Assembly (NCBI RefSeq): GCF_001039355.2
Contig: NW_019773513.1
Span: forward strand, 834,245-898,244
Direction: 5' to 3'
DNA from: Lingula anatina
Taxonomy: Eukaryota > Brachiopoda > Lingulata > Lingulida > Lingulidae
DNA length: 64,000 bases
The position numbers and the translations under genes are program-made. The notes beneath the pieces are model-generated. The model worked only from the letters and a program-made list of their open reading frames with translations. It did not search any database and had not been told where the DNA came from. This document shows positions 12,122-43,539 of the stretch, piece after piece. Position 1 is the first letter of the stretch. Every line of letters begins with the position of its first letter.

Positions 12122-15100
12122 AAAGAAAGGTTCGTTGAAAAAATATTTATTTATTTATTTATTACATTAAAATACAAAATAAACTGTGCCATCTGTTTTT
12201 TTTTCTTTTTTCATGCAAGGCAAAGTATTCCGTGGAGATCTGGCCCGTACCAGAGCAACTAACCGTAGAGATCGAGGTATGCGCTGTCTTCTCGTCTGCC
12301 CTGAGATGTTCAGTGATAGAATATAGGACAGAGAAGAAGAAGAGTGGTAGGTAATTTTGATAAGCCGTGCAGCTGAATAATATTCTAATATTAAAAGTCT
12401 TTTCAAAATTAAAACTTATAGATCTTTCTACCAGAAAATATTATGACAATCAGAATGTGCCATAGGCCTAGTCCCATTCAGGCCTTCTATTTTTATAGTT
12501 ATTAAAGAAAGAATCAGGGTGAAGTCCTATTTAATGCTGAAGATCTGATGATCAGGTATGCTAGTGCAGATCTGTGCGTTACTGAATTCACGTTTTAAGC
12601 AATGTAGACATTCGATCAGTAATACAGCCTCTATAGTGCAATGTCCTACAGATTAACATTTCTTTCAAAACTTGCGAAATGCGTGTTAGTGATCAAGACC
12701 TGGAAATTGAAAGGGGTCGCTATACATCACCAAAAATCATAAGTGCCCCCACCGCTCTGAAATTGAAACAGAAACTCTTTCCGTACTGAAATGTAAGGAG
12801 CAAAACGACAGAATGAAGTAGATTAATGATAGTACGTGAGCAGAGAATGGACCCTGAAAAACTTAACTGGATGCTCTGTCCAAAAGTTTAATCATGCTTA
12901 AGAGCCATACATTTAAACATAACTGTAAGCATTGAGAAACGATATACATGTACCCATTACTTACAATAGTCTTATTATCCTAGTCTATTTCTCAGTCCTC
13001 ATGCCTATTTTGTTAACTATGCATTTTGTATAAACAAATATACAGAGTAGAGAACCTATAAAATGTAATTTGTATATAATTTGTACACATTTAAGTGCTC
13101 AGTAACGTATTATTACTAATGCATTAGTTCCCAGCGCGGAGTGGACCACCCCCATCACACACAAGATTGTGCCCAGTCACAACAAACACAACGTGCTCGT
13201 CAGCTTCAGGAAGGCGCCACACGCATTTGCGGCGTACAATGTCAGCCTTTTAAGGGCGGAAGACCGAGATTTTGAGATTGTCTCTACTGTGTTTGTGCCG
13301 TCTGTAAGTAACTGATGTAAATGACTTTGATTGCAAGATATTCTGATATTTCTCATTTGGATATTTTTACAGTTTAGATGATGTTGTTATGAACCTTCCA
13401 CTGTGGCCTGCTGCGCCTGTATTCCTTTTGATATAAATTAGTTGTAATATTTATTATTTTTAGACATCAGAAAAAATCGAAGTTAACTTCAAAAGAAATT
13501 GCCCCGGCCGATACAAGATATGGGTAAGAAAAACCGACTTATTGTGTATTGTTATTAATTTTTTCACATATTATGTGTCTGTTGATTAGCCCAATATGAC
13601 TCTTACATTTACACCAGTGCTAAGTATTCTCCTTATATATTAATGATCGCCAATATTTAAAACAAGCAAATCATTANAAGTATTCCGTGGAGATCTGGCC
13701 CGTACCAGAGCAACTAACCGTAGAGATCGAGGTATGCGCTGTCTTTTCGCCTGCCCTGAGATGTTCAGTGATAGAATATAGGACTGAGAAGAAGAAGAGT
13801 GGTAGGTAATTTTGAGAAGCCGTACAGCTGAATAATATTCTAATATTAAAAGTCTTTTAAAATTAAAACTTATAGGTCTTTCTGCCAGAAAATATTATGA
13901 CAATCAGAATGTGCCATAGGCCTAGTCCCATTCAGGCCTTCTATTTTTATAGTTATTAAAGAAAGAATCAGGGTGTAGTCCTATTTAATGCTGAAGATCT
14001 GATGATCAGGTATGCTAGTGCAGATCTGTGCGTTACTGAATTCACGTTTTAAGCAATGTAGACATTCGATCAGTAATACAGCCTCTATAGTGCAATGTCC
14101 TACAGATTAACATTTCTTTCAAAACTTGCGAAATGCGTGTTAGTGATCAAGACCTGGAAATTGAAAGGGGTCGCTATACATCACCAAAAATCATAAGTGC
14201 CCCCACCGCTCTGAAATTGAAACAGAAACTCTTTCCGTACTGAAATGTAAGGAGCAAAACGACAGAATGAAGTAGATTAATGATAGTACGTGAGCAGAGA
14301 ATGGACCCTGAAAAACTTAACTGGATGCTCTGTCCAAAAGTTTAATCATGCTTAAGAGCCATACATTTAAACATAACTGTAAGCATTGAGAAACGATATA
14401 CATGTACCCATTACTTACAATAGTCTTATTATCGTAGTCTATTTCTCAGTCCTCATGCCTATTTTGTTAACTATGCATTTTGTATAAACAAATATACAGA
14501 GTAGAGAACCTATAAAATGTAATTTGTATATAATTTGTACACATTTAAGTGCTCAGTAACGTATTATTACTAATGCATTAGTTCCCAGCGCGGAGTGGAC
14601 CACCCCCATCACACACAAGATTGTGCCCAGTCACAACAAACACAACGTGCTCGTCAGCTTCAGGAAGGCGCCACACGCATTTGCGGCGTACAATGTCAGC
14701 CTTTTAAGGGCGGAAGACCGAGATTTTGAGATTGTCTCTACTGTGTTTGTGCCGTCTGTAAGTAACTGATGTAAATGACTTTGATTGCAAGATATTCTGA
14801 TATTTCTCATTTGGATATTTTTACAGTTTAGATGATGTTGTTATGAACCTTCCACTGTGGCCTGCTGCGCCTGTATTCCTTTTGATATAAATTAGTTGTA
14901 ATATTTATTATTTTTAGACATCAGAAAAAATCGAAGTTAACTTCAAAAGAAATTGCCCCGGCCGATACAAGATATGGGTAAGAAAAACCGACTTATTGTG
15001 TATTGTTATTAATTTTTTCACATATTATGTGTCTGTTGATTAGCCCAATATGACTCTTACATTTACACCAGTGCTAAGTATTCTCCTTATATATTAATGA

Positions 15101-16132
15101 TCGCCAATATTTAAAACAAGCAAATCATTACGATAGTCTTTATTCCCAATAATTCAGTTCTATGTTGTCAACTTTTTTATCATTGGCCATTATTTTTCCT
15201 TATATCTAAATATTTATTCATCCATTTTCGTATATGCTATTCTTAATTGTTTAGATTTTTTGATTGGATGACAGTCATCACTTCCGAGTGTTTAGATATT
15301 AAAATCGCTATACTTCTGTTAGCTAAATACCTATTCAGATAAAACAGATTTAGCAAAAGAACTGTGCAGAGAAAAGGTAGGAAAAAAGAGTGATTATTTT
15401 TTCGTATAGCGAGAAATAAAAGGTATCAAAGGTTCCAGAAATAAGTAGTGAAGTAATGTACAGTAAACCAGAAAGCCACCGTTTCAAATGGAAACGTGTA
15501 ATAGCAACTCTTCAGAAGATGTAAAAAAGGGAACACACAGGATTGGGCTATATTTGCTCACAAAAATTCTAAGTGAAATAAAAATAGGTGATTATACGAA
15601 ACCAGCCTTCGCTGCGTTGCTAAAGTGAAAAAGGGCCTATGTGTCTCCTTTTTAATTTCTATCATATATGTCCGATTTCCCTTTCAACCCTCAGGTAGAA
15701 CCTATGGGCACAGGGCCCGGGGTTCGGTGCGCATGCGTTAACAGATACGGCGGCTGCGAAACCCACTGTACCACATCAGCAACAGAGGTCTTCACAATAA
15801 AAGGTAAAAAAATAACACGTGTAACATGCATGCGAATGCTTGTGTGGGGGTTCTTTCTCCCTAGCACACACGTTAGGTTATGCATGCACCCTTAGTCATT
15901 TTGTCAAAGTTTTTCTCAGCCACGTGGATGATATACCAGTGAAACGCAGCGTGAACATTATAAGAGTAAACACTAACGAAAGAAGCTACAGGCAAGAATT
16001 TCGTGGAAATAGCATTCAAAGTTTTTTATTTATCTTATTTTGTTTAGTGAGTTCTAACTGGATATTGAAAAACAAGTATTGCACCAGAGAATTCTGTCTA
16101 CTGGCACAGGGATACTGATAACCTTTATCAAA

Positions 16133-16171
<39 letters not shown>

Positions 16172-16291
16172 GTTCTTTTAAATTATATTTTTTATGTATG
16201 TTTATTATTTATTTATCTATTTATTTATTTATTTTTAGGCCCTTTCTCACCGGAGTGTGATGTAACTAAGCCCACGTTGGCGGCGCCTTAG
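2298..16291 (+). CDS. IL-17 receptor-like ectodomain protein, apparently secreted (9 exons)
   Basis: Coding exons: 2298-2408, 2783-2819, 5268-5429, 11892-12022, 12220-12350, 13135-13303, 13464-13523, 15695-15803, 16239-16291. All junctions are GT-AG, phases match, and the joined frame is 320 codons plus TAG. Residues 1-25 are a hydrophobic signal peptide. The rest resembles the paired fibronectin-III-like domains of IL-17RA: an N-terminal Cys region, HPGILVEWEN (first domain), KYSVEIWPVPE, then SAEWTTPIT and VLVSFRK (second domain), closing with GGCETHC, comparable to the CxxxC near the end of the IL-17RA ectodomain. Sequons include NLT and NVS. It ends at ECDVTKPTLAAP with no TM helix and no SEFIR domain, unlike signalling IL-17 receptors, so a soluble binding protein or decoy is inferred. 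Alternative 3' exons cannot be excluded. The 1.45 kb duplication repeats exons 5-7 (13678-13805, 14589-14757, 14918-14977); I count them once. Confidence 0.68.
2820..5267. repeat. Intron 2: poly-T, sequence gap, (TTTA/TTTG)n
   Basis: This 2.4 kb intron holds a poly-T/poly-C-T tract (about 2968-3010), an AT-rich unassigned stretch, a poly-T run into a 236-base N gap (4468-4703), and a tetranucleotide array of TTTA then TTTG units (about 4979-5040). The part at about 4390-4960 belongs to a dispersed repeat seen again, inverted, at about 17425-17620 and 45765-45895 (shared AATTCTAATTTCAAGA-type and CAAATGGCACC-type words). Confidence 0.6.
4468..4703. other. Sequence gap (236 N)
   Basis: Run of unknown bases flanked on both sides by long poly-T tracts. 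The gap probably reflects failure to sequence or assemble a homopolymer-rich repeat. It lies in intron 2 of the IL-17R-like gene and interrupts no recognised exon. Confidence 0.98.
5550..5594 (-). repeat. Degenerate tRNA-Ile-like fragment
   Basis: The 3' part of the tRNA-Ile(AAU)-like sequence found at 11576-11649 recurs here, with substitutions in the T arm and the D arm missing. Sequence following it on the minus strand also resembles the body behind the 11576 copy (ATATATCAT-like and ATGGAAA-like words), suggesting a SINE relic in intron 3. Confidence 0.5.
7755..8245. repeat. Array of GACTGT...GATAGTC hairpin-like units
   Basis: About six units, many near 60 bases, each open with AGACTGT and most close with GTGATAGTC or TTATAGTCC. 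The ends are roughly inverse complements, so each unit could fold as a weak hairpin. The last four form a higher-order repeat of about 122 bases: units at about 7990 and 8111 match closely, as do those at about 8054 and 8178. Recurrent internal words include GTGTTAACACA and AAACTACATCACA. I do not recognise the family; a satellite-like or MITE-derived array is the likeliest reading. Confidence 0.7.
11576..11649 (-). tRNA. tRNA-Ile (AAU), or head of a tRNA-derived SINE
   Basis: The minus strand gives a 74-nt cloverleaf: acceptor GGCCCGA pairing with TCGGGCC, D arm GCTCAGTCGGTTAGAGC, anticodon stem TCGTG/CGCGA around loop CTAATAA (anticodon AAT), T arm CTGGG-TTCGAGC-CCCAG, discriminator A, no encoded CCA. 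All stems pair, with one G-T in the anticodon stem, so it could be functional. A near-identical copy lies at 17259-17332 and a decayed one at 5550-5594. The sequence behind it also recurs at about 6275, so it may be the head of a SINE. Structure alone cannot separate these. Confidence 0.7.
12079..12118. repeat. (CT)n microsatellite
   Basis: About 20 CT dinucleotides directly after exon 4 of the IL-17R-like gene, followed shortly by a (TTTA)n tract at about 12143-12162. Confidence 0.95.
12223..15130. repeat. 1.45 kb direct duplication across a single N
   Basis: 12223-13676 and 13678-15130 are nearly identical in order and length, separated only by one N at 13677. Differences are scattered single bases, mostly in the first few hundred positions. 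Both copies contain IL-17R-like exons 5 (the second lacking its acceptor), 6 and 7 with identical splice sites. The single-N junction and allele-level divergence point to an assembly artefact (two haplotypes or an unresolved contig overlap) rather than a genomic duplication. Confidence 0.9.
16133..16171. repeat. (ATT)n microsatellite
   Basis: About 13 trinucleotide units in the last intron of the IL-17R-like gene. A (TTTA)n tract follows at about 16205-16236 and runs directly into the acceptor of the final exon. Confidence 0.95.
16239..16291 (+). other. Terminal exon of IL-17R-like gene, with stop
   Basis: After an ATTTTTAG acceptor the exon continues in phase 1 from the GGCETHC exon and reads GPFSPECDVTKPTLAAP then TAG. 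The ECD..KPT stretch aligns loosely with the short linker that precedes the membrane helix in IL-17RA. A hydrophobic helix would be expected next; instead the frame ends. This exon decides that the product looks secreted. Confidence 0.6.
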
Positions 16292-18332
16292 GGCCAACGG
16301 AGTTTAATTTGAATCTACACCCAAAGCGAAATGCAGCTTTTGCAGCCAAAATACTCTCGCATGGACTTTTATTTAAAAGATATCCCTACTTTAGTGAAGA
16401 CTAAGAAAAAGGACCAGACAAATATAAGTCGCTATAGACAAAAGAGTCTTCACAAGTCTAAGAAAAAGGAGTTCATGATCACACTGTGGTCGTCTTGCGT
16501 TATCGTAAATCGTTATGCACAGTATATTTACAGATAAATTTAGACAACGCAACATTTTGTTGATTATTATTTCTTGTATAGTAAAACTTATGCTCTTTCC
16601 TATATCTACACCGCAGTTATCAGCGCCTTAATGAACTGAACGTTGTGCCAAACTTTTCAAACGCACATGTATTTATTCTACACTATAAGTTTTCTTAAAC
16701 ACAATAAAATCACAGAGTTAATCGTCTTGCCGAATAATTTGTAATGCATAGGTTTGTTTAAGGGGGCATTTATAGTGTTCCATAGACCTACCCGTACGTT
16801 ATTAATAAACAACATAGTTCTTACCTCTTTATTGTGCATGCCCTTTTGTGTGAAGAACCCGACTTTCTAAAGAAAAGCATAACATCTGTGTCAAAGCCGC
16901 GCAGTCAAAGTAAACGTATAAAGAATGCATCGCTAGGTAGGCCCTTATAGTGTTGTTTGTTGACACCATGTATTAAATTACCGATCTTTATAACTTAGTT
17001 TAGAGGTGAAGGTAACGCGCAGGGGGGTTGAAAAGTATAGAACCGCTCTATGCTTGGAGTATGATTATGATGAATTGGGACGTAGTGACCATTCCCAGAC
17101 CCTATCGTCTTAACTGTGGATCGATCTATCTCCACCGGGATTCTCGCTAAACGTCAAGTCATTCAATGGCATATGTATATGCGTATTATAAACAAATAAA
17201 AACTCTCAAACCAAACAGTTGGCTGCTTCATATTCTCTTGGGCCACAAAAGAAAAGAATGGCCCGACTGGGGCTCGAACCCAGGACATTCGCGTTATTAG
17301 CACGACGCTCTAACCGACTGAGCTATCAGGCCCTCACACTCACTTGTGACTGGCAATTATACTCTCTTGGGTCATCGTCGGTATCACAACACTTGTGCGC
17401 TTACTTAGCCAGCATTATTACACAGTGGCTGATTTAGAGGAGGGGGAGTGTCAGGGGTGTCTTGCCCCCCCCCCCCTTTTGATTTCTGGATATTAGAATT
17501 TTGACTAGCTGGATCATAGTTATAAACCGAACCAAATGGCACCTTTCGCCCTTCAAAGTACCAACATTTTTCGGGGCCCTTCAGCACCCCCCCTCCCCCC
17601 CCCCCCCCATCCATCCCTGATTACATGTACTTGTTCAATCATTTTTTGACTTTTGATTACCATTATAAAGTTTGAAATAAAACTAAAAAATCTAAGATAA
17701 GTCGGGCTTTTATGCATGGTTCTGCAGCATTCAATATGAAAATGTACTAAAGAGTTTCCAAAATACATTTGTCAGCCATTTTATGGTCCATATGCTAACG
17801 TTTTTAAAATGCAAACTTATACGTGCCCCTATAACGTATTAAACTGACACAAATTTAGCATTATAGCCCCTAATTGTTCTATCTTCAGGTTCAAGATATA
17901 AATTCACCGTCGAGATGTTATATTTGCCGATGAGGAAGGTTCAATATTCATCTTGTAGGCCTTCTCCGTTTCTTTTTTCTCCATGAACGTCTTAAATTAT
18001 AAATTGACAGCAATCCATCTGACAGAATAAGACAGTAAAACAAAATTTCATTTGCTTTCCAATTCTAAAACACCGTTAATATGTTTTTAACCAATTGTAA
18101 ACTTCGCAAAAGCCCGAACAATGTATGCGTGTTTTTAACACCCTGTAAGGTATAAAACCAGCATAGCCTTATAACTGACTGAGGTCAAGTTGAACAAAAG
18201 TTTTGACCTTCCTCCTTCCTTACCGAACAAGATGGCGAGAAGTAACGAGGAGACTCACACTTCAGCGTACACAAAACACAGAAGTTAAAAGATACAGGCA
18301 TATCATGTGTTAATGATGGACGCCCACGAAAC
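16292..18332. other. Intergenic/3' UTR between IL-17R-like gene and gene A
   Basis: A candidate polyadenylation signal AATAAA lies at 16703-16708. I looked for a hydrophobic exon and a SEFIR exon in phase 1 and saw none. The stretch contains half of a palindromic MITE family member (about 17087-17165), a tRNA-Ile-like sequence (17259-17332) and an inverted copy of the dispersed repeat seen near 4800 (about 17425-17620, with poly-C tracts). The last few hundred bases before 18333 should include the gene A promoter; no TATA box is obvious. Confidence 0.5.
17259..17332 (-). tRNA. tRNA-Ile (AAU)-like, second copy
   Basis: Same 74-nt sequence as 11576-11649 except for one base in the 5' acceptor strand, which makes a G-T wobble in place of G-C. 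D, anticodon (AAT) and T arms are identical. The 3' flank on the minus strand differs from the first copy, so this may be an independent tRNA gene or another SINE head. No CCA is encoded. Confidence 0.62.
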
Positions 18333-29214
<10,882 letters not shown>

Positions 29215-29671
29215 CCTTTATGGTTTATGGCTGAGTTTGACCAGCAGATATGATTCAGGCCTGCGTATAAAGGGGACACTAAATCTGAAAATTTTGGCCT
29301 TTTGTCGCCTCACCTTACTAGACTGGCATTGAAATAATGGGATACGTTGTAAAATTGTTTTATAATTTGATCCCCGTGAATACACAAATGAGGCAAGTCT
29401 GTGAAACGTGATAGTAGTGGTGCTAGATGGACATAATGACAACAATAACTGCATCATCTTAAGCCATATGGACACTTGCATTGTTAGAACGGTTATATGT
29501 AAATATGTTTAGATATACGCTACTCCAAAGAGAACACGTGTGTTAAGTCCGTGCTACACATTTGTCTTTGTCAAACTGAGAGAAATGCAGTTATAGATTT
29601 ATGAATATATCTTAATTTGGATTATAGTTTGATAGTGCATGATCAAATCAATGTACTAGGTTATTTTAAGA

Positions 29672-29677
29672 AATAAA
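29672..29677 (+). terminator. Polyadenylation signal, gene A
   Basis: AATAAA followed by a T-rich stretch, about 460 bases 3' of the gene A stop codon and before the gene B promoter block. Confidence 0.55.
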
Positions 29678-30359
29678 TATTTTTTTTATTTTACTTCATC
29701 TGTCTGAAGGGTACATGTACGTCTTGCTGTAAAAACGTCATTGGAGTACCCCTATGCTTGCCAACTAATACTTTTACAAAAAAGCCCTTTTTACGATGAG
29801 CTTTTGTCTTTCTGTCTTTGCTCAAAACCTGTAACAAACGGAGACAGCGTTTTTAGGGCATATATCACCAAATTTTATTTATTCAAAATAATAGATCAGC
29901 CGAATTAAAACAGGTACATGTATAATATAATGTTATAGACGAAATAAATAACGTTGGCATCGCCTTTAATGTGTTATTAATGCATCCGTGTGCAATGGCT
30001 ATATTTTATAAGAAGTAAGAGAAAACACCGGTAAAGTTCACGCAGTTTCAACTAGATCCAGTACAACAATATTATTGCTGTATAACATTTTTTAATGCAA
30101 CTGCATATTTTGATACCATATCAACAATTATAAAATCCTCTTTTTACGACCGGCTTTTCTGCTTCACATACAGAAATAGATTGACATGTTTTTATGTTTT
30201 TTTTTAATAAAGCCCCATCGAGAGAAACCATATTGATTCTTTCACCAGATAACCCTACGCTGGAGCCAACACCTTTTGTGTTTTTTTGAGCAGACTCAAA
30301 AAGACCTGAATACCTTGGCGTTCCATTTACGTATTGATCGGGTCAGACTTTTATTGTCA

Positions 30360-30720
30360 AAAGGTAGTCAAAACGAGGCTGACTACTCTTCTTGGAATCG
30401 TACAGAGGGATCCGAAATGCATTTTATTTTTATTTCAGTTGGCCTATTATTTATTATTCCATGCATTAACTTTACCTTGTTCGTTTTATTTATTTAGCAC
30501 CCTTTTAGTAAAATATCACTGCTGTGCTTTTTGTGTTTTGAAAGAAATGCGAATACTTTTCACAGATCGTTAATCATCCAGGTACAATACGAAGTTATGA
30601 TGTTTTTAGTCACCCGATATTACGTCAATGACGAAGACGACATACGATAGAATTATAGGATTAAGCAGGTTGTTGCCAGGGAAAATGGAGATAGTATGTA
30701 AACATTGTTAATGTATTGTA
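30360..30720 (+). promoter_or_regulatory. Conserved upstream block of gene B
   Basis: This stretch is clearly homologous to about 43845-44168 upstream of gene C: both share AAAACGAGGCTG, CTTCTTGGAAT, ACAGAGGGATCCGAAATG and TCGTTAATCA in the same order. It ends at the start codons. The ATG of C (ATGGAGACC) corresponds to ATGGAGATA in B, which in B leads only to a short upstream frame, so B must begin at 30721 or 30736. Promoter activity is inferred from position and conservation. Confidence 0.55.
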
Positions 30721-40394
<9,674 letters not shown>

Positions 40395-42632
40395 GGGACT
40401 CTACCAGAAAGGGGGGGGGGTTACCCAGAATGCCGTTGTTCCCAAACCAGAAGAATGTCTTCAGTGTGTTATCGGTGTTCCTTATTAATTTTCTTCCGTC
40501 AAGTCTGGGAGGTACGAGTATATATATATATAGGTTGGTTGCTCAGTTCTCCAGAAGATGGCGACATTATATCCAAAGAACAGTTATCCCTAAATGCAGA
40601 CTCAAGGGGAAACTGAATATTCTCCTGAATACTTTTATTCGTCGATCTGATTTTTATTCTACGATTGACAGAGTTAAATGAACTGACTTTTTTTCTAGTC
40701 TGATGTTAATTCATCTCAAGGAGCAGATGTTTGTAAAGTTTATATAATGTACTGTCGTGTAAGTAGTTTTTTAGTAGGAAGGCTAAGGAGTCTTTGTGAT
40801 ATTCACTCAAATCTCAAGAATGGAGAATAATAATACTATATCGGGTTCAGTGTAAATGTAAAGTATACATGTTTATGCCATGCCTTGTTTTCGGTTTGAA
40901 ATGGGTAACTTAATATTAACGCAACACTTGAATAGCAAGTTTGTTACAACTTAAATTGTACACGTATGTACGCTTTCTAACATAATGCTGTGTCATTGTC
41001 ATCACACCAGTAATTTGATATCAATATGGAAATTAGCGTGTGGCACGAAATGATTGACGAATATTTACTTCCTGGATATTTCTCTGTGCCAAACCAGCTG
41101 AGTATAATCTAGACGAAATAATTCCGTCCTGAAAGTACAATATAAAACCCTATTTGTGTTTTACACTTTTTTCAAACGCGGTATATCATGTTTGCTTTAT
41201 TGTGTTTTGCTGGATATCTTTAATGATTAGCAGAAAATATGTTAATTCATTTAAATTTATACGATTGGTGTTTATATTTTTATAGTTACTTTTAAGTTAC
41301 AGAACCGGTTAAGTCCATTTTGCAGTGAGGTGATTTTAATTTTTATGTGTTATATTTGTTTTTAATAAACTGACTTTTGCAGGTATTTGCGATATGTTAT
41401 TTAATCCATTGGCATGTACATCAGCTTTTAACGTCTTCTCACAGTTATTCGTCATATTCATATTAAACCACTCATAAACGACTGAAACAATTAATTTAAA
41501 GAAGCTTTCATGTTGGGTATTTAAAACAAATCCTTGCGTTTTTTTCTTTATGTTCTGCATGTTTATTTTCTATTTCTTGTTATTTCGATGCTGCTTATTG
41601 AAGAAAAAATCATAAACTACCAACGTTTCAACACAGTTTATTACACAAAGTCGATGCTTTTTTAACATTATATGATATCACATTAGGAATTCACTTTCTC
41701 TTTAGACTCAAAAGAATCTTTCTTACATATATGAGGTTACGTGTATGCCCATGTCATTTGGTCTTGTCTAATTCATTAAAAGCATCTAACACAACAAGGG
41801 CTTTTATAAAAGATGTAGTTATTAAGATTTGATACCATTTACCAGGACGACAGATTGATTTTCCACAGATATTCACAGATATGTCTCTAGATAAATAGAC
41901 AGTCATTTTGGTATGAAGTCAAAAATGTCCACAATAATAACTGCGGCCCTGGTAGAGTGTAGTCATTTGGTAATTCTGATAGAAAACTAAAACTGAAACT
42001 GAAACTGCGTCTTATAAACCTCGTATTATAATTAACTCGCAATATTTACGTGAAGAATACTATGAATTAAAGATATTAATCAATCAAAGACAAAAAATTA
42101 CACTTATGAAAATTTCGTAATTTATAACGTTATGCATAGAATTCTTAAATTCCAAATATTAGTTAAGAAAATTCATAGATGGTTAATACTGATATTAAAC
42201 TTTTCACTTTCTACACAAAATTGAGGGTAAACCTCACAAAGCATTCACCCACACTATGGCCTCCCTCCGCGTGTGTTTTGATGAGACTGAGAAATATTCA
42301 CCAATGCACCAGTTATGGTATCAGTCTCATCATAACATGTATCGTTGCGATAGCAAATGCGTTGCGATAGCAAGTGGGCATAGGTATTACACTCGCAAAT
42401 AGCGATCGATCGCAATGTGTGCGTGCGGTCGCAAACAGCGATGCTCGTGAGATAGTGATCACTAAATGCCTTGGTGTGCCATATACCAAATAATGCACTG
42501 CCCACGATCCTGATATGCACGACAGCATGCCGATAAACTACTCAGCAGACAAGCCAGTCCCTTCAAAATATGTCAAGGACCAGAGGCCTTCCTAATGGTT
42601 AGAAGTGTAGCAATTTAGGGGGAGAAAACACC

Positions 42633-43539
42633 AGGCACGACCGGGATTCGAACCCGGTGTAACGTGAAAATCTAACTCCCATGAAAATCTGACTCCCCCA
42701 GTCAAAATTTCATAATGAAAATCTGACTCCCCCCATGGAATTTGACTCACCCTCACAAATTTTTTAAATTTTATTTGAGTATATAACTTTTGTCTTGTAG
42801 TATGCATAATGGAGGATACATAGGCACTTTTTGTTAGTTTGCAGGTGAATTTTTTCATAAGAGAATTAAAAATGTGTATTTTTCCACCCAATGACTCCTG
42901 TGAAAAGGCTATGGGAGTCCAAATCCTACAGGTAGTAAGATGAAAAGTTGTTTTAAAAATTATTAATTTTCACCAAAATTTTCATTTTCAACACTAAACT
43001 TTCAAATACTGACAATATATATGTCAACATTAAAGCAAAGGTATGGTGACTAAATATAAAATATGACCTTTTCTTCATGGGACTCCAATTCCCATGGGTA
43101 TAAATATGAAGATTCTTCATGTTTTTTTTTTTTTTATTTTTGCACCCAATATTTTACCACCAAACTTCCAAATATTTCCAATATATTTTGCATTAAGTAT
43201 AATGGGGAAAGATGTTGAAATGATCACCAAATATCAAATAAATAGCTTCTTCATAAGCACACTTTAAATTTTCTTATTTTCTCATTAAAATTCTCACCTG
43301 CAAACTAACAAAAAGTGCCAATGTATCCTACATTATGCATACTACACTATAAAAGTCATATACTCAAATAAAAAAAGATTTATAAATTTCTGTGGGGGAG
43401 TCAATATTTCATGGGGGGAGTCACATTTTCATAATAAAAATTTGACTTGGGAGTCACATTTTAGGGGAGTCACATTTTCATGGTACACCGGGACTCTCGA
43501 AAACCATGCGACTGCTCTAACCAACTGAGCTACCGAGCC
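42633..43539 (-). pseudogene. tRNA-like sequence interrupted by a transposon
   Basis: The minus strand starts GGCTCGG at 43539, followed by a normal D arm (GCTCAGTTGGTTAGAGC), an anticodon region ATGGTTTT with poor stem pairing, then CCCGG. It is cut there and resumes at 42657 with CCGGG-TTCGAAT-CCCGG, a perfect T arm, and TCGTGCC as acceptor 3' strand. The two halves make one tRNA-like unit split in the T arm. Imperfect stems suggest a tRNA-derived repeat or tRNA pseudogene; I do not assign an amino acid. Confidence 0.65.
42658..43487. mobile_element. Fold-back element with GACTCCCC-rich inverted arms
   Basis: 830 bases starting TGTAACGTGAAAATCT and ending in ATTTTCATGGTACA, flanked on both sides by CCGG (42654-42657 and 43488-43491), a possible 4-bp target duplication. 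Each arm carries repeated ATGAAAATCTGACTCCCC-like units, and the arms stay complementary inward through GTATGCATAATG and CACTTTTTGTTAGTTTGC words. The interior also shows diverged direct repeats. No protein is encoded. A non-autonomous DNA transposon is inferred. Confidence 0.75.

Larger units (their letters stand above)
29215..30720. other. Gene A 3' UTR and gene A-B intergenic region
   Basis: A polyadenylation signal AATAAA lies at 29672-29677, about 460 bases after the stop of A. From about 30360 the sequence matches the region upstream of gene C (about 43845-44168), with shared words such as ACAGAGGGATCCGAAATG and ATCGTTAATCA, marking the conserved B/C promoter block. A short upstream frame opens at ATG 30684 and stops at TAA within nine codons. 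Nothing else is recognised. Confidence 0.55.

Noticed and set aside
13678-14977. Real tandem exon duplication creating a longer IL-17R-like ectodomain
   Set aside because: The copies are allele-like and joined by a single N, and the first exon copy lacks its acceptor; an assembly artefact is simpler.
15840-16118. Hydrophobic frame downstream of exon 8 as the missing IL-17R transmembrane exon
   Set aside because: No acceptor in phase 1, and the hydrophobic stretch comes from T-rich intron sequence; the exon at 16239 joins cleanly instead.
16133-16171. Poly-Tyr or poly-Ile coding
   Set aside because: An ATT microsatellite inside an intron.
42254-42528. Overlapping minus-strand frames between genes B and C
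   Set aside because: They arise from GCGATAGC-type repeats and show no domain.
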